From Planctomycetales bacterium (lineage in GTDB: Bacteria; Planctomycetota; Planctomycetia; Planctomycetales; Planctomycetaceae), in assembly GCA_026400835.1 (NCBI GenBank), contig JAPLOA010000055.1, positions 245,574 to 309,573 of the forward strand: DNA of 64,000 nt, written 5' to 3'. The stretch's first letter is position 1. The number at the start of each line of letters is the position of its first letter. The position numbers and the translations under genes were made by a program. The notes below the pieces were generated by a model. That model ran no database searches and was not told the origin of the DNA. It saw only the letters and a list, made by a program, of their open reading frames with translations. Shown one piece after another: positions 34,450 through 44,423 of the stretch.

Positions 34450-37140
34450 ATGCCTTCAGAGGCAATCACGGCAACAGGCTCATCGGCCAGCACAGGGGCT
34501 TTGGCGTTCGCCGCAGCAAAGAAAAAGGCCGAGCGGCTGACGTTGCCGAAGCTGGAACGCAAGCTGTTTGAGGCGTGCGATATTCTGCGAGGCAACATGG
34601 ATGCCTCGGAATACAAAGAATTCATCTTCGGCATCCTGTTCCTCAAACGATTGAATGACCAGTTTCAGGAAGATCAGCAGCGGATGCGGGCGGAATACAC
34701 CGCAAAGAAGCTGAAGCCCGATCTGATCGAAAAGCAGCTCGGAAACCCGGACAAATATGACTTCTACGTCCCGGATGATGCTCGCTGGGAATACAAGGAT
34801 GACCAAGGCCGCAACAAGGGGATTGCTCATCTGAAGACCAGCGTTGGTTCCGGCCTGAACAAAGCTCTGGGGGCCGTCGAAGATGCCAATCCCAATACGC
34901 TGCAGGATGTACTGAAGGGGATCAATTTCAATCGGCGAGTCGGCCAGAGAACGCTCGATGACAGCACTCTGGTCAACTTCATCCAGCATTTCTCCGACAT
35001 CCTGCTGGCGAACGATGACTTCGAATTCCCTGACCTGCTGGGAGCTGCTTACGAATATTTGATCAAGTACTTCGCTGACAGTGCGGGCAAAAAGGGCGGC
35101 GAGTTCTATACGCCGACGGAAGTCGTCGAACTGCTGGTCCTGCTGATCGATCCGAAGGAAGGCATGAGCATCCTGGACCCGACGGTGGGCTCGGGCGGTA
35201 TGCTGATTCGGTCAAAGAAGCATGTTCAGGAAACCGGCGGAGATCCTCGCAATCTGGAACTGGCCGGGCAGGAACTCAACGGTGGCACCTGGGCGATCTG
35301 CAAAATGAACATGCTGCTGCATGGCATTCGCAGTGCCGACATCAAGCACGGGGATACGCTGAAAGAGCCGCTGCATCTGGATGCCAACGGCGAGCTGCGG
35401 CGATTCGACCGAGTCATCGCGAATCCTCCGTTCTCGCAGAACTACAGTCTGGAGACGATGAAGTTCAAAGAACGGTTCCGTCACTTCATGCCCGAAAGCG
35501 GCAAGAAGGCGGACCTGATGTTTGTGCAGCACATGGTGGCGTCGCTGAAGTCCGATGGCAAAATGGCCGTGGTGATGCCGCACGGCGTGCTGTTTCGAGG
35601 CGGCGAGGAGAAAGCCTGTCGTCAGCAGTTCATCAAGGACGGCATTCTGGAAGCCGTGATTGGCCTGCCGAGCAATCTTTTCTACGGGACCGGCATTCCG
35701 GCCTGTGTGCTGGTGATCAACAAGAACGGAGCCGCCCAACGCAAGGACGTGCTGTTCATCAATGCCGATCGAGAATTCAAAGAAGGCAAGAACCAGAACT
35801 CACTGCGAGCGGAAGACATTGAGAAGATCGCTCAGGTCTATCGAACTCGACAGAACCTCGACAAGTATTCCCGAGTGGTCGCGTTCGAGGAACTGGAGAA
35901 GGAAGAGTGGAATCTGAATATTCGACGGTATGTCGATAACAGTCCTCCCCCGGAACCTCATGACGTGCGGGCTCATCTTCACGGCGGAATTCCCGTCGCG
36001 GAAATCGATGCTCTGTCGGATTTCTTCACAAACTACGATGGCGTGAAAGATTTGCTGTTTCAACCTCGCTCGTCATCCGCCGAAGCACATCACTCCCCTC
36101 CTTCTCATAACTCCCATCAAAACTACGCCGCGTTCGCCCCGGCCATCACCACCAAAGACTATATCAAATCCATCATCGAATCAGCCCCTGGCCTGCAAAC
36201 AAAACATGCCGCATTCCAGAAAGCCATCGGCGGCTGGTGGAAGAAGAATCTCGCAGAGATCGAAAGACTGCCGGAAACGAAAAACGTGTTTGAGCTGCGG
36301 CGGCACTGCATCGACAGTCTGGCGAAGACGCTGACTTCTCAGGGCATTCTGACCGGGCATCAGGTGCGAGGTTCCGTGGCGGCCTATTTCAAAGCGCTGG
36401 AAAGCGATCTTCAGTCGATTGCCGCCAGCGGCTGGGGGGCCGAGTTGATTCCGGAAGAGCAGATCCTGCAATCACAGTTCCCGGAAGTGCTCGTTCAGAT
36501 TGAGAAAGATCAGACTCGTATCGCCGAACTGGAAGGACTGTTCGCCGCTGCTAATGAGACGGAGGATGAAGACGCCGATCTGGAGAACGTGGACACGGAA
36601 AACGGCGTGTTGCCCAAAGCATTGGTGAAAGCGTTGAAAGACGAGCGGAAAGTGCTGGCGGGTGAAGTGAAGGAAGCGAAAAAGAAAATGCAGGAGCGTC
36701 GCAAAGCTTCCAAACAGGGAGCCTTGTTTGAAGATGCCGTGCAGGCCTCGGAAGCGTCTGATGATGAAGCCATCGGCCTCGAGAAATGGGAACGCATTCA
36801 GGCCATTGACCAGCAACTGGAACGTCATGCCGCCCCGGATGCGGAGCTGAAGAAGCTGAAAGCCAATATTCGAGAAGTGGAGAAGCAGAAAGACGAAATG
36901 ATCGCCGCCGCTCGGGCGAAGATCACCGAAGGCGAAGCGAAGACGTTGATTCTGGAACGCTTTCGTAAGCTGTTGACCGAACAATTCGACGGCTATTTGC
37001 GACAATACCAGCGATCATTCATCGCCGCTGTGGAGAACCTGTGGCAGAAATACGCTGTCACCACAAAACAGATCCTTGCTGAACGAGATCGTGAAGCCGC
37101 TCAACTCGACGCCTTTTTGAAGGAGTTGGGATATGAGTGA
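34450..37140 (+). CDS. hsdM: Type I restriction-modification DNA methyltransferase subunit
   Basis: 896 aa from the ATG at 34450 (GGAG seven bases upstream; the reading frame stays open upstream but the extra residues look non-coding). HsdM transfers methyl groups to adenine N6 at the sequence chosen by HsdS. Helical HsdM_N domain at 25-160 ([20 protein letters not shown]); SAM motif [16 protein letters not shown]; catalytic motif IV NPPFS ([15 protein letters not shown]); [25 protein letters not shown] ~330-residue C-terminal extension, with a low-complexity Ser/His stretch and charged coiled coils, makes it much longer than typical HsdM (about 500 aa). It overlaps hsdS by eight bases. Confidence 0.93.
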   Translation: MPSEAITATGSSASTGALAFAAAKKKAERLTLPKLERKLFEACDILRGNMDASEYKEFIFGILFLKRLNDQFQEDQQRMRAEYTAKKLKPDLIEKQLGNPDKYDFYVPDDARWEYKDDQGRNKGIAHLKTSVGSGLNKALGAVEDANPNTLQDVLKGINFNRRVGQRTLDDSTLVNFIQHFSDILLANDDFEFPDLLGAAYEYLIKYFADSAGKKGGEFYTPTEVVELLVLLIDPKEGMSILDPTVGSGGMLIRSKKHVQETGGDPRNLELAGQELNGGTWAICKMNMLLHGIRSADIKHGDTLKEPLHLDANGELRRFDRVIANPPFSQNYSLETMKFKERFRHFMPESGKKADLMFVQHMVASLKSDGKMAVVMPHGVLFRGGEEKACRQQFIKDGILEAVIGLPSNLFYGTGIPACVLVINKNGAAQRKDVLFINADREFKEGKNQNSLRAEDIEKIAQVYRTRQNLDKYSRVVAFEELEKEEWNLNIRRYVDNSPPPEPHDVRAHLHGGIPVAEIDALSDFFTNYDGVKDLLFQPRSSSAEAHHSPPSHNSHQNYAAFAPAITTKDYIKSIIESAPGLQTKHAAFQKAIGGWWKKNLAEIERLPETKNVFELRRHCIDSLAKTLTSQGILTGHQVRGSVAAYFKALESDLQSIAASGWGAELIPEEQILQSQFPEVLVQIEKDQTRIAELEGLFAAANETEDEDADLENVDTENGVLPKALVKALKDERKVLAGEVKEAKKKMQERRKASKQGALFEDAVQASEASDDEAIGLEKWERIQAIDQQLERHAAPDAELKKLKANIREVEKQKDEMIAAARAKITEGEAKTLILERFRKLLTEQFDGYLRQYQRSFIAAVENLWQKYAVTTKQILAERDREAAQLDAFLKELGYE

Positions 37141-38431
37141 GGCAGTCTTTAAGAAGAACCTTCACACCGTCTCGGGGTTCAAAGTTGTGCCACCAGCCTG
37201 GTCAGCAGTGGCCATTGCGGATGTCTGTCTCATTGGCCGAGGCCGTGTCATCAGCCAAGAAGAAATCCAGAAGAATCCCGGTACGTATCCCGTCTATTCC
37301 TCTCAAACCAGTCACGATGGTGAGATGGGGCAGATTGACACGCATGACTTTGAGGGCGAGTGCCTCACATGGACCACGGACGGCGCAAACGCTGGAACAG
37401 TGTTCTATAGGAGCGGCAAGTTCAACTGCACCAACGTCTGCGGAACTCTAAGACCAAGGGCAGACGATTCGATTGACCTGAGATTCCTCAATCATCATCT
37501 GGGACGCATCGCAAAAAACTATGTTTCGTACGTCGGCAATCCAAAGCTGATGAATGATGTCATGGGGCGAGTGGCGATGATTCTGCCGCCGCTTCCTCAG
37601 CAACGCAAGATCGCTCGGATTCTGACGACACTGGACAATGTGATTGCTAAGACCGAGGCATTGATCGCAAAGTATCAGGCGATCAAACAGGGCCTGATGC
37701 ACGACCTCTTCAACCGAGGTGTCGACACCACCGGCAAACTCCGCCCCCCACAATCCGAAGCCCCTGAACTCTACAAACAATCCGAGGTCGGCTGGATTCC
37801 GAAGCAGTGGCAGGTTTGCCGTGTTGATGAAGTAGGTTCCGTTAAACTCGGACGCCAGAGGTCCCCTGACCAGCACTCTGGAAAACATACAATGCCGTAT
37901 CTTCGAGTGGCAAATGTTTTCGATGGCTGGATCGACTACAGCGACGTACTGGAGATGGACTTTACTCCAACAGAGCGTGAGACGTTCTCGCTTCTCCCGA
38001 ACGACATTCTGCTGAATGAAGGACAGAGTCTTGAGCTTGTCGGGCGATCATCAATGTACGTAGGTGAGCCGAATCGATATTGCTTTCAAAACACATTAGT
38101 TCGGTTTCGCTGCACTCCCGTAAACAATGCGAGCTATTGGCAAGACTGTTTCCAGCATGGAGGATCTATCGGGCGATTCATGCAGATCGCTAGTCAGACA
38201 ACTTCAGTTGCACATCTTGGGGCTGATCGTTTTGCTCGCATGATGGTTGCTCGTCCTCCACTTGAGGAGCAGGTGGCGATAGCTGAGCGAATTCGAAGTA
38301 TGAATCGCAAAATGGGTGTCGAGGATCAGCAGCGACAAAAGCTTCGGACTTTGAAAACCGGCCTCATGCAAGACCTGCTCACCGGCAAAGTCCCCGTCAA
38401 AGCCGACGAGCCCGAGGAGAGCAATGCTTGA
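37133..38431 (+). CDS. hsdS: Type I restriction-modification specificity subunit
   Basis: 432 aa, beginning inside the last codons of hsdM. Two target-recognition domains, each followed by a conserved helix: TRD1 about residues 15-150 then [20 protein letters not shown] with [23 protein letters not shown]2 about 215-370 then [17 protein letters not shown] and [19 protein letters not shown]. The two helices set the spacing of a bipartite target. The last ~22 codons and the following ~100 bases are duplicated immediately downstream (38530-38696), a possible sign of past recombination at the hsdS 3' end. Confidence 0.92.
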   Translation: MSEAVFKKNLHTVSGFKVVPPAWSAVAIADVCLIGRGRVISQEEIQKNPGTYPVYSSQTSHDGEMGQIDTHDFEGECLTWTTDGANAGTVFYRSGKFNCTNVCGTLRPRADDSIDLRFLNHHLGRIAKNYVSYVGNPKLMNDVMGRVAMILPPLPQQRKIARILTTLDNVIAKTEALIAKYQAIKQGLMHDLFNRGVDTTGKLRPPQSEAPELYKQSEVGWIPKQWQVCRVDEVGSVKLGRQRSPDQHSGKHTMPYLRVANVFDGWIDYSDVLEMDFTPTERETFSLLPNDILLNEGQSLELVGRSSMYVGEPNRYCFQNTLVRFRCTPVNNASYWQDCFQHGGSIGRFMQIASQTTSVAHLGADRFARMMVARPPLEEQVAIAERIRSMNRKMGVEDQQRQKLRTLKTGLMQDLLTGKVPVKADEPEESNA

Positions 38432-38696
38432 TTCCCGCGTCCCCACATTCTTCCCTCCTTTGCGCCTTCGCGTCTTTGCGTGACAAACAAATTCTCACGC
38501 AAAGCCGCAAAGACGCTAAGAAAACAAGGCTCATGCAAGACCTGCTCACCAGCAAAGTCCCCGTCAAATCCGACGCGCCCGAGGAGATCACGGCATGACT
38601 CCCGCGTCCCTGCATTCTTCCCCCCTTTGCGCCTTCGCGTCTTTGCGTGAAAACAATGATCTCACGCAAAGCCGCAAAGCCGCTAATGAGACCCAG
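38363..38696 (+). repeat. Tandem 167-bp duplication of the hsdS 3' end
   Basis: Unit 1 is 38363-38529, unit 2 is 38530-38696; corresponding positions differ by exactly 167. Both encode an LMQDLLT, KVPVK, PEE ending with a stop codon (only unit 1 is joined to hsdS) and then carry the same palindromic block: a left arm CTTTGCGCCTTCGCGTCTTT (38459-38478 and 38626-38645) and a right arm that runs CACGCAAAGCCGCAAAG. Scattered substitutions show the duplication is not recent. Confidence 0.85.
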
Positions 38697-38707
38697 ACAG
38701 GAGAATA

Positions 38708-39103
38708 ATGATGACAGAGAATGAAATCGCAAAAGTCGTGGTAGATGCCGCTTATCAGATCCACGTCAAGCTCGGGCCGGGATTGCTTGAATCTGTCTAT
38801 GAGTCGATCCTTGCATACGAATTGAAGAAGCGTGGCTTGAAAGTCGTTCGCCAAGTTCCTGTCCCGGTTATTTACGACGATTTGCAGTTTGAAGAAGGAT
38901 TTCGAGCCGACTTAATCGTAGAAAACAGTGTCATCATCGAACTCAAATCAGTGGAAAGCATTCAGCCTGTTCATAAGAAGCAATTGTTGACATACCTTCG
39001 ACTCACAGACCGTCGCCTCGGGTTGCTGATCAATTTTGGCGAAGCATTGATTAAGGACGGTATTTTCCGAATCGCTAACGGTCTGAAGGATGATTCGAAA
39101 TGA
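38708..39103 (+). CDS. GxxExxY family protein (PD-(D/E)xK nuclease-like fold)
   Basis: 131 aa; GGAG lies four bases before the ATG at 38708. The name-giving motif is present as GPGLLESVYESIL, preceded by VVDAAYQIHVKLG. Further conserved parts: VRQVPVPVIYDD, the acidic/Lys core FRADLIVENSVIIELKSVES (D-x(n)-ExK, as in PD-(D/E)xK nucleases), and LLTYLRLTDRRLGLLINFG. The family is widespread and its role is not established; a nuclease-like fold is inferred from the ExK core. It sits inside the type I locus and is flanked on both sides by palindromic repeats (38624-38687 and 39123-39177), as if it had been inserted as a unit. Confidence 0.88.
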   Translation: MMTENEIAKVVVDAAYQIHVKLGPGLLESVYESILAYELKKRGLKVVRQVPVPVIYDDLQFEEGFRADLIVENSVIIELKSVESIQPVHKKQLLTYLRLTDRRLGLLINFGEALIKDGIFRIANGLKDDSK

Positions 39104-39122
39104 ATCAGCCTCTTCGTTGTTT

Positions 39123-39177
39123 CCTTTGCGTCTTTGCGTGGAAAAATGTCTCACGCAAAGGCGCCAAGACGCAAAGA
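39123..39177. repeat. Palindromic CTTTGCGTCTTTGCGTG-type repeat, right of the GxxExxY gene
   Basis: Left arm CCTTTGCGTCTTTGCGTGG (39123-39141) faces a right arm beginning CTCACGCAAAGGCGCCAAG (from 39150). Related arms occur at 38457-38520, 38624-38687 and, as a single arm, at 58158-58186. Translated, these repeats give the familiar spurious SRKDAKAQR peptide. Confidence 0.8.
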
Positions 39178-39270
39178 TGACAAGAAGGCGGTGTATGTGT
39201 TGAGTGGCATTCTTTGCAGCGAATTCGTTGTGTTTTAGCCACAGAACAAAGTTCTCCAGACGGTTCGCCC

Positions 39271-40800
39271 ATGACCAATAAACTACCAGTCAATCTCAAC
39301 GCATTACTTCGCCAGCGACGGGTCGAAGGGGATCGCATTGAGTACAAAGCTGGCTGGAATCCCGATGCGATCATTCGAACTCTGTGTGCGTTTGCGAATG
39401 ACTTCGAAAATCTCGGCGGCGGCTACGTGGTTATCGGTCAGGATTGCAATGAAGACGGGACGGCCATCTTCCCGCCAGTCGGGCTGCAGGAGAATCAACT
39501 CGATCTGATCCAGCGGGAGCTGTTGCAGTATTGCCAAATGATTCAGCCGACGTACTTTCCGGTGCTGAGTGTTGAACAGGTCGAGGGACGACATCTGATC
39601 GTCCTGTGGGCTCCCGGTGGACTGAATCGACCGTACAAGGCTCCCCGGGCAGTGACGGCGAAGCACAAAGAGTATCACTATTTCATCCGCCGGTATTCCA
39701 GCACGGTTGAACTGAAGTCGAACAGCGAGGATGAACAGGAGCTGCTTCGTTTGACGGCTGCGGTGCCGTTTGATGATCGGCAGTGCCAGCGTGCGGATGT
39801 CGATGATTTGCGATTGCCGATGATTCGGTTGTACCTGAAGGAAGTCGGCAGTGATCTGGCTGGTCAGACGAGTCAGATGCCGTTTGTCGACCTGTGCCGT
39901 CAGATGAATATCGTCGACGGAGCGGATGAGTTCTTGAAACCTCGGAATGTGGGGCTGCTGTTCTTTCATGAAGATCCGACGCGTTTTATGCCGGGTTCCC
40001 AAATCGAAGTGGTGATTTTCCCGACCGGTCCGGGCGGCGATGAACTGATCGAGAAAACGTTTCTGGGGCCGATTCACGAACAGATCCGGGAAGCTCTGCG
40101 GTACATCGAGAACCGAGCCGTGCGTGAGAAGGTGATCAAACATCAGGGCCGGGCGGAAGCCAGTCGTTTTGTCAGCTACCCGATGAATGCCATTGAGGAA
40201 GCTCTGGTAAATGCCATGTACCATCGTGGCTACGACCAGCGTGAACCGGTGGAAGTGCGGATCAATCCTGACGGGATCGAGATTGTCAGCTATCCCGGGC
40301 CTGATCCTTCGATTCGGCTGGAGTCTCTGAATGTCGGGAAGATCATCGCTCGACGTTATCGCAATCGTCGCATCGGCGAGTTCCTGAAGGAGCTGGATCT
40401 GACCGAAGGCCGTTGCACCGGGATTCCGAAGATTCGAGCGGCGATGGAGCGGAACGGTTCGCCAGAGCCTCGGTTCTCCACGGACGACGGACGGACTCAT
40501 TTTCTGGTGGAATTGCCGGTTCATCCGGAGTTTGCGGGGATGTTGGAATATGCTGAACCGGACGTGGAGTTGACGGAAGCGGAATTCGGCATTCTGCGTT
40601 TTCTCAGCGGTGGTCCACGCAGCCGCATGGACATCGCCGAATTCCTGGGGATAGAGAGGAGAAGCGGCAGTATCGCCAGAGCTTTGGTAACCCTTTTGGC
40701 AAACGAACTGGCGGAATTAACGATCCCCGAAAAACCGACGAGCCGCAATCAAGAATATCGCATTACGGAGAAGGGCAGGGACTACGCCGAACGACACTAA
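39271..40800 (+). CDS. AlbA_2 (Schlafen-like) DNA/RNA-binding ATPase-domain protein
   Basis: 509 aa from the ATG at 39271. N-terminal AlbA_2 domain (residues about 15-130): EGDRIEYKAGWNPDAIIRTL, CAFANDFENLGGGYVVIGQD. The middle (about 285-400) is the HATPase_c_4-like region of the RecG-type 'putative transcriptional regulator' family: NAIEEALVNAMYHRGYDQRE, VSYPGPDPSIRL, RNRRIGEFLKELDL. The C-terminal ~80 residues form a winged helix (ELTEAEFGILRFLSGGPRSR). Such genes are frequent passengers in type I restriction loci; a regulatory or defence role is inferred, not shown. Confidence 0.82.
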   Translation: MTNKLPVNLNALLRQRRVEGDRIEYKAGWNPDAIIRTLCAFANDFENLGGGYVVIGQDCNEDGTAIFPPVGLQENQLDLIQRELLQYCQMIQPTYFPVLSVEQVEGRHLIVLWAPGGLNRPYKAPRAVTAKHKEYHYFIRRYSSTVELKSNSEDEQELLRLTAAVPFDDRQCQRADVDDLRLPMIRLYLKEVGSDLAGQTSQMPFVDLCRQMNIVDGADEFLKPRNVGLLFFHEDPTRFMPGSQIEVVIFPTGPGGDELIEKTFLGPIHEQIREALRYIENRAVREKVIKHQGRAEASRFVSYPMNAIEEALVNAMYHRGYDQREPVEVRINPDGIEIVSYPGPDPSIRLESLNVGKIIARRYRNRRIGEFLKELDLTEGRCTGIPKIRAAMERNGSPEPRFSTDDGRTHFLVELPVHPEFAGMLEYAEPDVELTEAEFGILRFLSGGPRSRMDIAEFLGIERRSGSIARALVTLLANELAELTIPEKPTSRNQEYRITEKGRDYAERH

Positions 40801-40808
40801 TATTCCAA

Positions 40809-40957
40809 CAGATCTGGCATCAGATCTGGCATCAGATCTGCAACTTCGACTCCCCAATTCTATCCTGATATCGGGATAGATTGTCACATCTGGCAACAGA
40901 TCCGCAACAGATCCGCAACAGATCTGGCATCAGATCTGGCATCAGATGAATCCGCAA
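40809..40957. repeat. Two blocks of 11-12-bp repeats around a palindrome, upstream of hsdR
   Basis: Block 1: CAGATCTGGCAT twice then CAGATCTGCAAC (40809-40844). Block 2: a CACATCTGGCAA start, then CAGATCCGCAA twice and CAGATCTGGCAT twice (40886-40942), ending CAGATGAATCCGCAA. Between them lies a 20-base near-palindrome CTATCC-TGATATCG-GGATAG (40860-40879; two positions break the symmetry). The layout is iteron- or operator-like and sits about 80-230 bases before the hsdR start. The whole spacer 40801-41036 has no gene. Confidence 0.8.
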
Positions 40958-41036
40958 AATATCAGTGAGAATCCCGAGAATATGAGCAGCGAAATCAAAG
41001 CCAGCGACCAGCCGGTGAACATCCAGGAACTATCGA

Positions 41037-44000
41037 ATGTCTGAACGTTCGTTCGTCGAAAAGCCGTTCCTCGACCAGCTTGCTGCTCTGGGATGGCACA
41101 TTGTCGATCAGGGCCAGGGAGTCCCGGGCGATCCGGCGCAGAGCCTGCGAACAAGCTTCCGTGAGATCATTCTGCCAGACATCTTCCGCGACAGTCTGAA
41201 CGCCATCAATCAGACCGAGCAGGGCCAACCGTGGCTGACCTCGAAACAGATCAGCGATCTGCGTGACGAACTGCTGAGTCTGTCAGCCAACAGCCTGGTG
41301 GAAGCCAATGAATCCGTTCTGAAGCTGCTGTATCGGGCTCAGGTGGATTCCAACGAAGTAACAGGAGAACAGTACCCGAACGTCAAGCTGATCGACTTCG
41401 AGCATCCGGGACGAAATCACTTCGTGGCCATCAATCAGTTCCGTGTCGAAACGCCGGGAGCTGGCAAAGGTTTCATCATTCCCGACATCGTGCTCTTCGT
41501 AAACGGCATTCCGCTGGTTGTGATCGAATGCAAAGACGCCAATGAGTTCACCGCGAACCCGATGGATGAAGCGTTCCTGCAGTTGATGCGATACAGCAAT
41601 CAGCGTAAGGAAACCGAACTGGCCGGATTGCGGGAAGGGGAGCCTCGCTTGTTCTACACGAATCAACTGCTGATACGAACCTGCGGAGATCGAGCGGACT
41701 TTGGAACGATCACGGCGACAGATGAAGAGTTCTTCTTTCCCTGGAAGGACATCTATCCCGAGAAGTATCGGAAATTCGTGGCACCGCTGGGACAGGTGCG
41801 TGAACAGGAAACGCTGATCCAGGGAATGCTGCCGAAGGAGACGCTGCTGGATCTGATTCGAACTTGCAGCGTTTTCATGAATGCAGGGGCCAGGCGAGTC
41901 AAAGTGATGGCTCGTTATCAGCAGTATCGAGCCGTCTGCAAGATCATCGACCGACTGCGACGTGGCGAATCGGCTGACGAGAAGTCGGGAGTCGTCTGGC
42001 ATACTCAGGGATCTGGAAAATCGCTGACGATGGTTTTCGTGATCCGCAAGATTCGCATGTGCGAAGACCTGAAGGATTACAAGATCTGCCTGATCAACGA
42101 CCGCACAGATCTGGAGGAACAGCTAGGCGAGACGGCAGAACTGACCGGCGAGAAAGTCACCTACATCGAAAGTTCCGCCGATCTGAAGACCAGGCTGGCC
42201 GGACCGGCATCGAACCTGAACATGGTCATGATCCACAAGTTCCAGGAGAACGCTCGCAGGAATCTGCCCGGCTACCTGGATGACATGCTGGGTGATCTGC
42301 CGGTATTTGCTGCGATGGGACTGGTGAATAGTTCCGATCGAGTTCTGCTGATGATCGACGAAGCGCACAGAACGCAGTCGGGCGACTTTGGAGATAACCT
42401 GTTCGTCGCATTCCCGAATGCTCCTCGGCTGGCCTTCACGGGAACGCCGCTGATCAAGGTCAAGGATCAAAAGACAACGGCTCAGCGTTTCGGCGACTAC
42501 ATCGACAAATACAAGTTGCAGGATGCCGTCGACGACAAGGCCACGGTGCAGATTCTGTACGAAGGCAAGACGGCAGACACGGCCATCAATGAGAAGTCGA
42601 AGTTCGACGAAAAGGTCAACGAGCTGGCGGCGGGTTACGTCACGTCGCAGATGCGGAAGTCGGAAAACGTCGAGATCGTGAAGAAGATCGCTCAGCGTGA
42701 GAATCGCACGTTTGATGACATGATGAAAGAGCTGTCAGCGGAAGAAGTGGAAGCTCTGAGGAAGAAATGGGGCACCACCGGAGACATCTTCGAAGCCGAG
42801 CAGCGAATCGAAGCGATTGCCGCCGACATGGTGAATCACTACGTCGACAATATTCTGCCGAACGGCTTTAAAGCTCAGGTCGTCTGCAGCACCAAGATGG
42901 CGACGGTCACTTACAAGAAGTGCATCGACAAAGCGATTGCCGAACGACTGGCGGAAGAACAGGCGAAACCGGAGTGGACGGGTGATCCTAAGCTGCTGGC
43001 CAGCGATGATCGTTCGAAGTATCGCAACGAGGAACTCTGCCGGAAGATCGGCTTTCTGAAGTCTGCCGTAGTGGTTTCGTCAGAAGGAACCAACGAACGA
43101 GCGGTCATCACGGAAGCTCGCAAGCATGGCCAGTCGATCGATGCGGTCGAGAACTTCAAGCGGAAGTTCAACTACGACGATCCGGAGAAGGTGAACACCG
43201 GCGTGGCATTCCTGATCGTGTGCGACATGCTGCTGACGGGGTTTGATGCTCCGATTGAGCAGGTCATGTACATCGACAAGAAAGTCAAAGATCACAATCT
43301 GTTGCAGACAATTGCCCGAGTGAACCGCGTCGCCAAAGGAAAGTCGCGCGGCTACATCGTGGACTACATCGGCCTGACGGATCATCTCCGAGATGCCCTT
43401 TCCATCTACGGAGCTGATGACCAGAAGGATCTGAACGAAGGCCTGAAGGTCATCACCAGTGAGATCCCCGTGCTGGAATCTCGCTATAGGCGTCTGGTGC
43501 AGTTGTTCGAAGACCAGGGCGTGAAAGACATTGAGCCGTGGGTAAAACAGGAGATCACGAATCCGCAGCGGACGTGGGACATTCTGGAACAAGCCATTGA
43601 GGCGATGCAGGATCTGAAGCAGCGAGCGAACTTCGAGGTCTATCTGAAGAAGTTCCTGCAGAGTATGGACATCATTCTCCCTCATGTCGCCGCGAATCCA
43701 TTCAAGATCCCGGCCAAACGATTCGGCTATCTGCTGGTGAAGGTCAAGGATCGCTACAAGGATGACACGCTGAACATTTCGGGCTCCGGGGAGAAAGTGC
43801 GGCTGCTGATTAACGAACACCTGATCAGCCTGGGGATCAATCCGAAGATCAAGCCCGTTGAATTGATGTCGCCGCAGTTCATTCGGGAGCTGGAACAGAA
43901 CCAGTCGCCGAAAGCCAAGGCCAGCGAGATGGAGCATGCCATCCGCAAGCACTGCAAGGTTCATCTGGATGAGGACCCTGTGCTCTACAAGACGCTCAGT

Positions 44001-44423
44001 GAGAAGCTGGAAGCTCTGATTCAGAAGCACAAAGACGACTGGGATGAACTTTATCGTTCGCTGTTTGATCTTCAGAACGAGGTCAAGGCTGGACGCAAGC
44101 AGGACGACAATTCCGGTTCTGGTCCGTTCTACGATCTGATCGGACAAATTGCGTTTGGAGCGTCCGGCGTTCCGGTCGATCACCGGGAGACCGTGGCCGG
44201 TTTAACTGCGGACGTACTGGAGAAGCTGAAACGCACGATCGGCATCATCAATTTCTGGAGTAATCCGCCTGAGGTGAGCAAGCTCAAGGGCGAGCTGTCA
44301 GACCTGCTGCTGTTTTCCAATGTCGATGAGATCGTGGAGAAGAGCGACAAGATCGTGGCCGAAATCACGGCACTGGCCAAGGTGCGACATCGCAGCATCA
44401 TGGAGGGCGATTCGCAGTCATGA
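41037..44423 (+). CDS. hsdR: Type I restriction endonuclease motor/nuclease subunit
   Basis: 1128 aa; AGGA lies eight bases before the ATG. HsdR couples ATP-driven DNA translocation to cleavage. N-terminal PD-(D/E)xK nuclease: catalytic VVIECKDANEF core near residue 160 after GFIIPDIVLFVNG. SF2 helicase: Walker A VWHTQGSGKSLTMVFV, DEAH box VLLMIDEAHRTQSGDF, motif III LAFTGTPL, and late motifs DMLLTGFDAPIEQVMYID and QTIARVNRVAKGKSRGYIVD. The C-terminal ~300 residues are helical and should contact HsdM. Intact, so the system is probably functional. It overlaps the SprT-like gene by four bases (ATGA). Confidence 0.94.
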   Translation: MSERSFVEKPFLDQLAALGWHIVDQGQGVPGDPAQSLRTSFREIILPDIFRDSLNAINQTEQGQPWLTSKQISDLRDELLSLSANSLVEANESVLKLLYRAQVDSNEVTGEQYPNVKLIDFEHPGRNHFVAINQFRVETPGAGKGFIIPDIVLFVNGIPLVVIECKDANEFTANPMDEAFLQLMRYSNQRKETELAGLREGEPRLFYTNQLLIRTCGDRADFGTITATDEEFFFPWKDIYPEKYRKFVAPLGQVREQETLIQGMLPKETLLDLIRTCSVFMNAGARRVKVMARYQQYRAVCKIIDRLRRGESADEKSGVVWHTQGSGKSLTMVFVIRKIRMCEDLKDYKICLINDRTDLEEQLGETAELTGEKVTYIESSADLKTRLAGPASNLNMVMIHKFQENARRNLPGYLDDMLGDLPVFAAMGLVNSSDRVLLMIDEAHRTQSGDFGDNLFVAFPNAPRLAFTGTPLIKVKDQKTTAQRFGDYIDKYKLQDAVDDKATVQILYEGKTADTAINEKSKFDEKVNELAAGYVTSQMRKSENVEIVKKIAQRENRTFDDMMKELSAEEVEALRKKWGTTGDIFEAEQRIEAIAADMVNHYVDNILPNGFKAQVVCSTKMATVTYKKCIDKAIAERLAEEQAKPEWTGDPKLLASDDRSKYRNEELCRKIGFLKSAVVVSSEGTNERAVITEARKHGQSIDAVENFKRKFNYDDPEKVNTGVAFLIVCDMLLTGFDAPIEQVMYIDKKVKDHNLLQTIARVNRVAKGKSRGYIVDYIGLTDHLRDALSIYGADDQKDLNEGLKVITSEIPVLESRYRRLVQLFEDQGVKDIEPWVKQEITNPQRTWDILEQAIEAMQDLKQRANFEVYLKKFLQSMDIILPHVAANPFKIPAKRFGYLLVKVKDRYKDDTLNISGSGEKVRLLINEHLISLGINPKIKPVELMSPQFIRELEQNQSPKAKASEMEHAIRKHCKVHLDEDPVLYKTLSEKLEALIQKHKDDWDELYRSLFDLQNEVKAGRKQDDNSGSGPFYDLIGQIAFGASGVPVDHRETVAGLTADVLEKLKRTIGIINFWSNPPEVSKLKGELSDLLLFSNVDEIVEKSDKIVAEITALAKVRHRSIMEGDSQS

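Noticed and set aside
35212..35739. 175-codon frame on the - strand inside hsdM, and a similar one at 36472-37005
   Set aside because: Antisense shadows of a well-supported methyltransferase gene; no ribosome binding site and no recognisable protein family.
38397..38732. - strand frames giving SRKDAKAQR-like peptides around the GxxExxY gene
   Set aside because: These come from translating the palindromic repeat; such peptides are a known annotation artefact.
39304..40524. 406-codon - strand frame opposite the AlbA_2 gene
   Set aside because: Antisense to a gene with clear domains; composition (many His, Arg, Gln) is typical of a reverse-complement shadow.
40809..40957. Possible CRISPR array from the short repeats
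   Set aside because: Repeats are directly tandem with 11-12-base periods and have no spacers; no cas genes anywhere in the window.
43080..44183. 367-codon - strand frame opposite hsdR
   Set aside because: hsdR is continuous with all helicase and nuclease motifs; the antisense frame is a codon-bias mirror.
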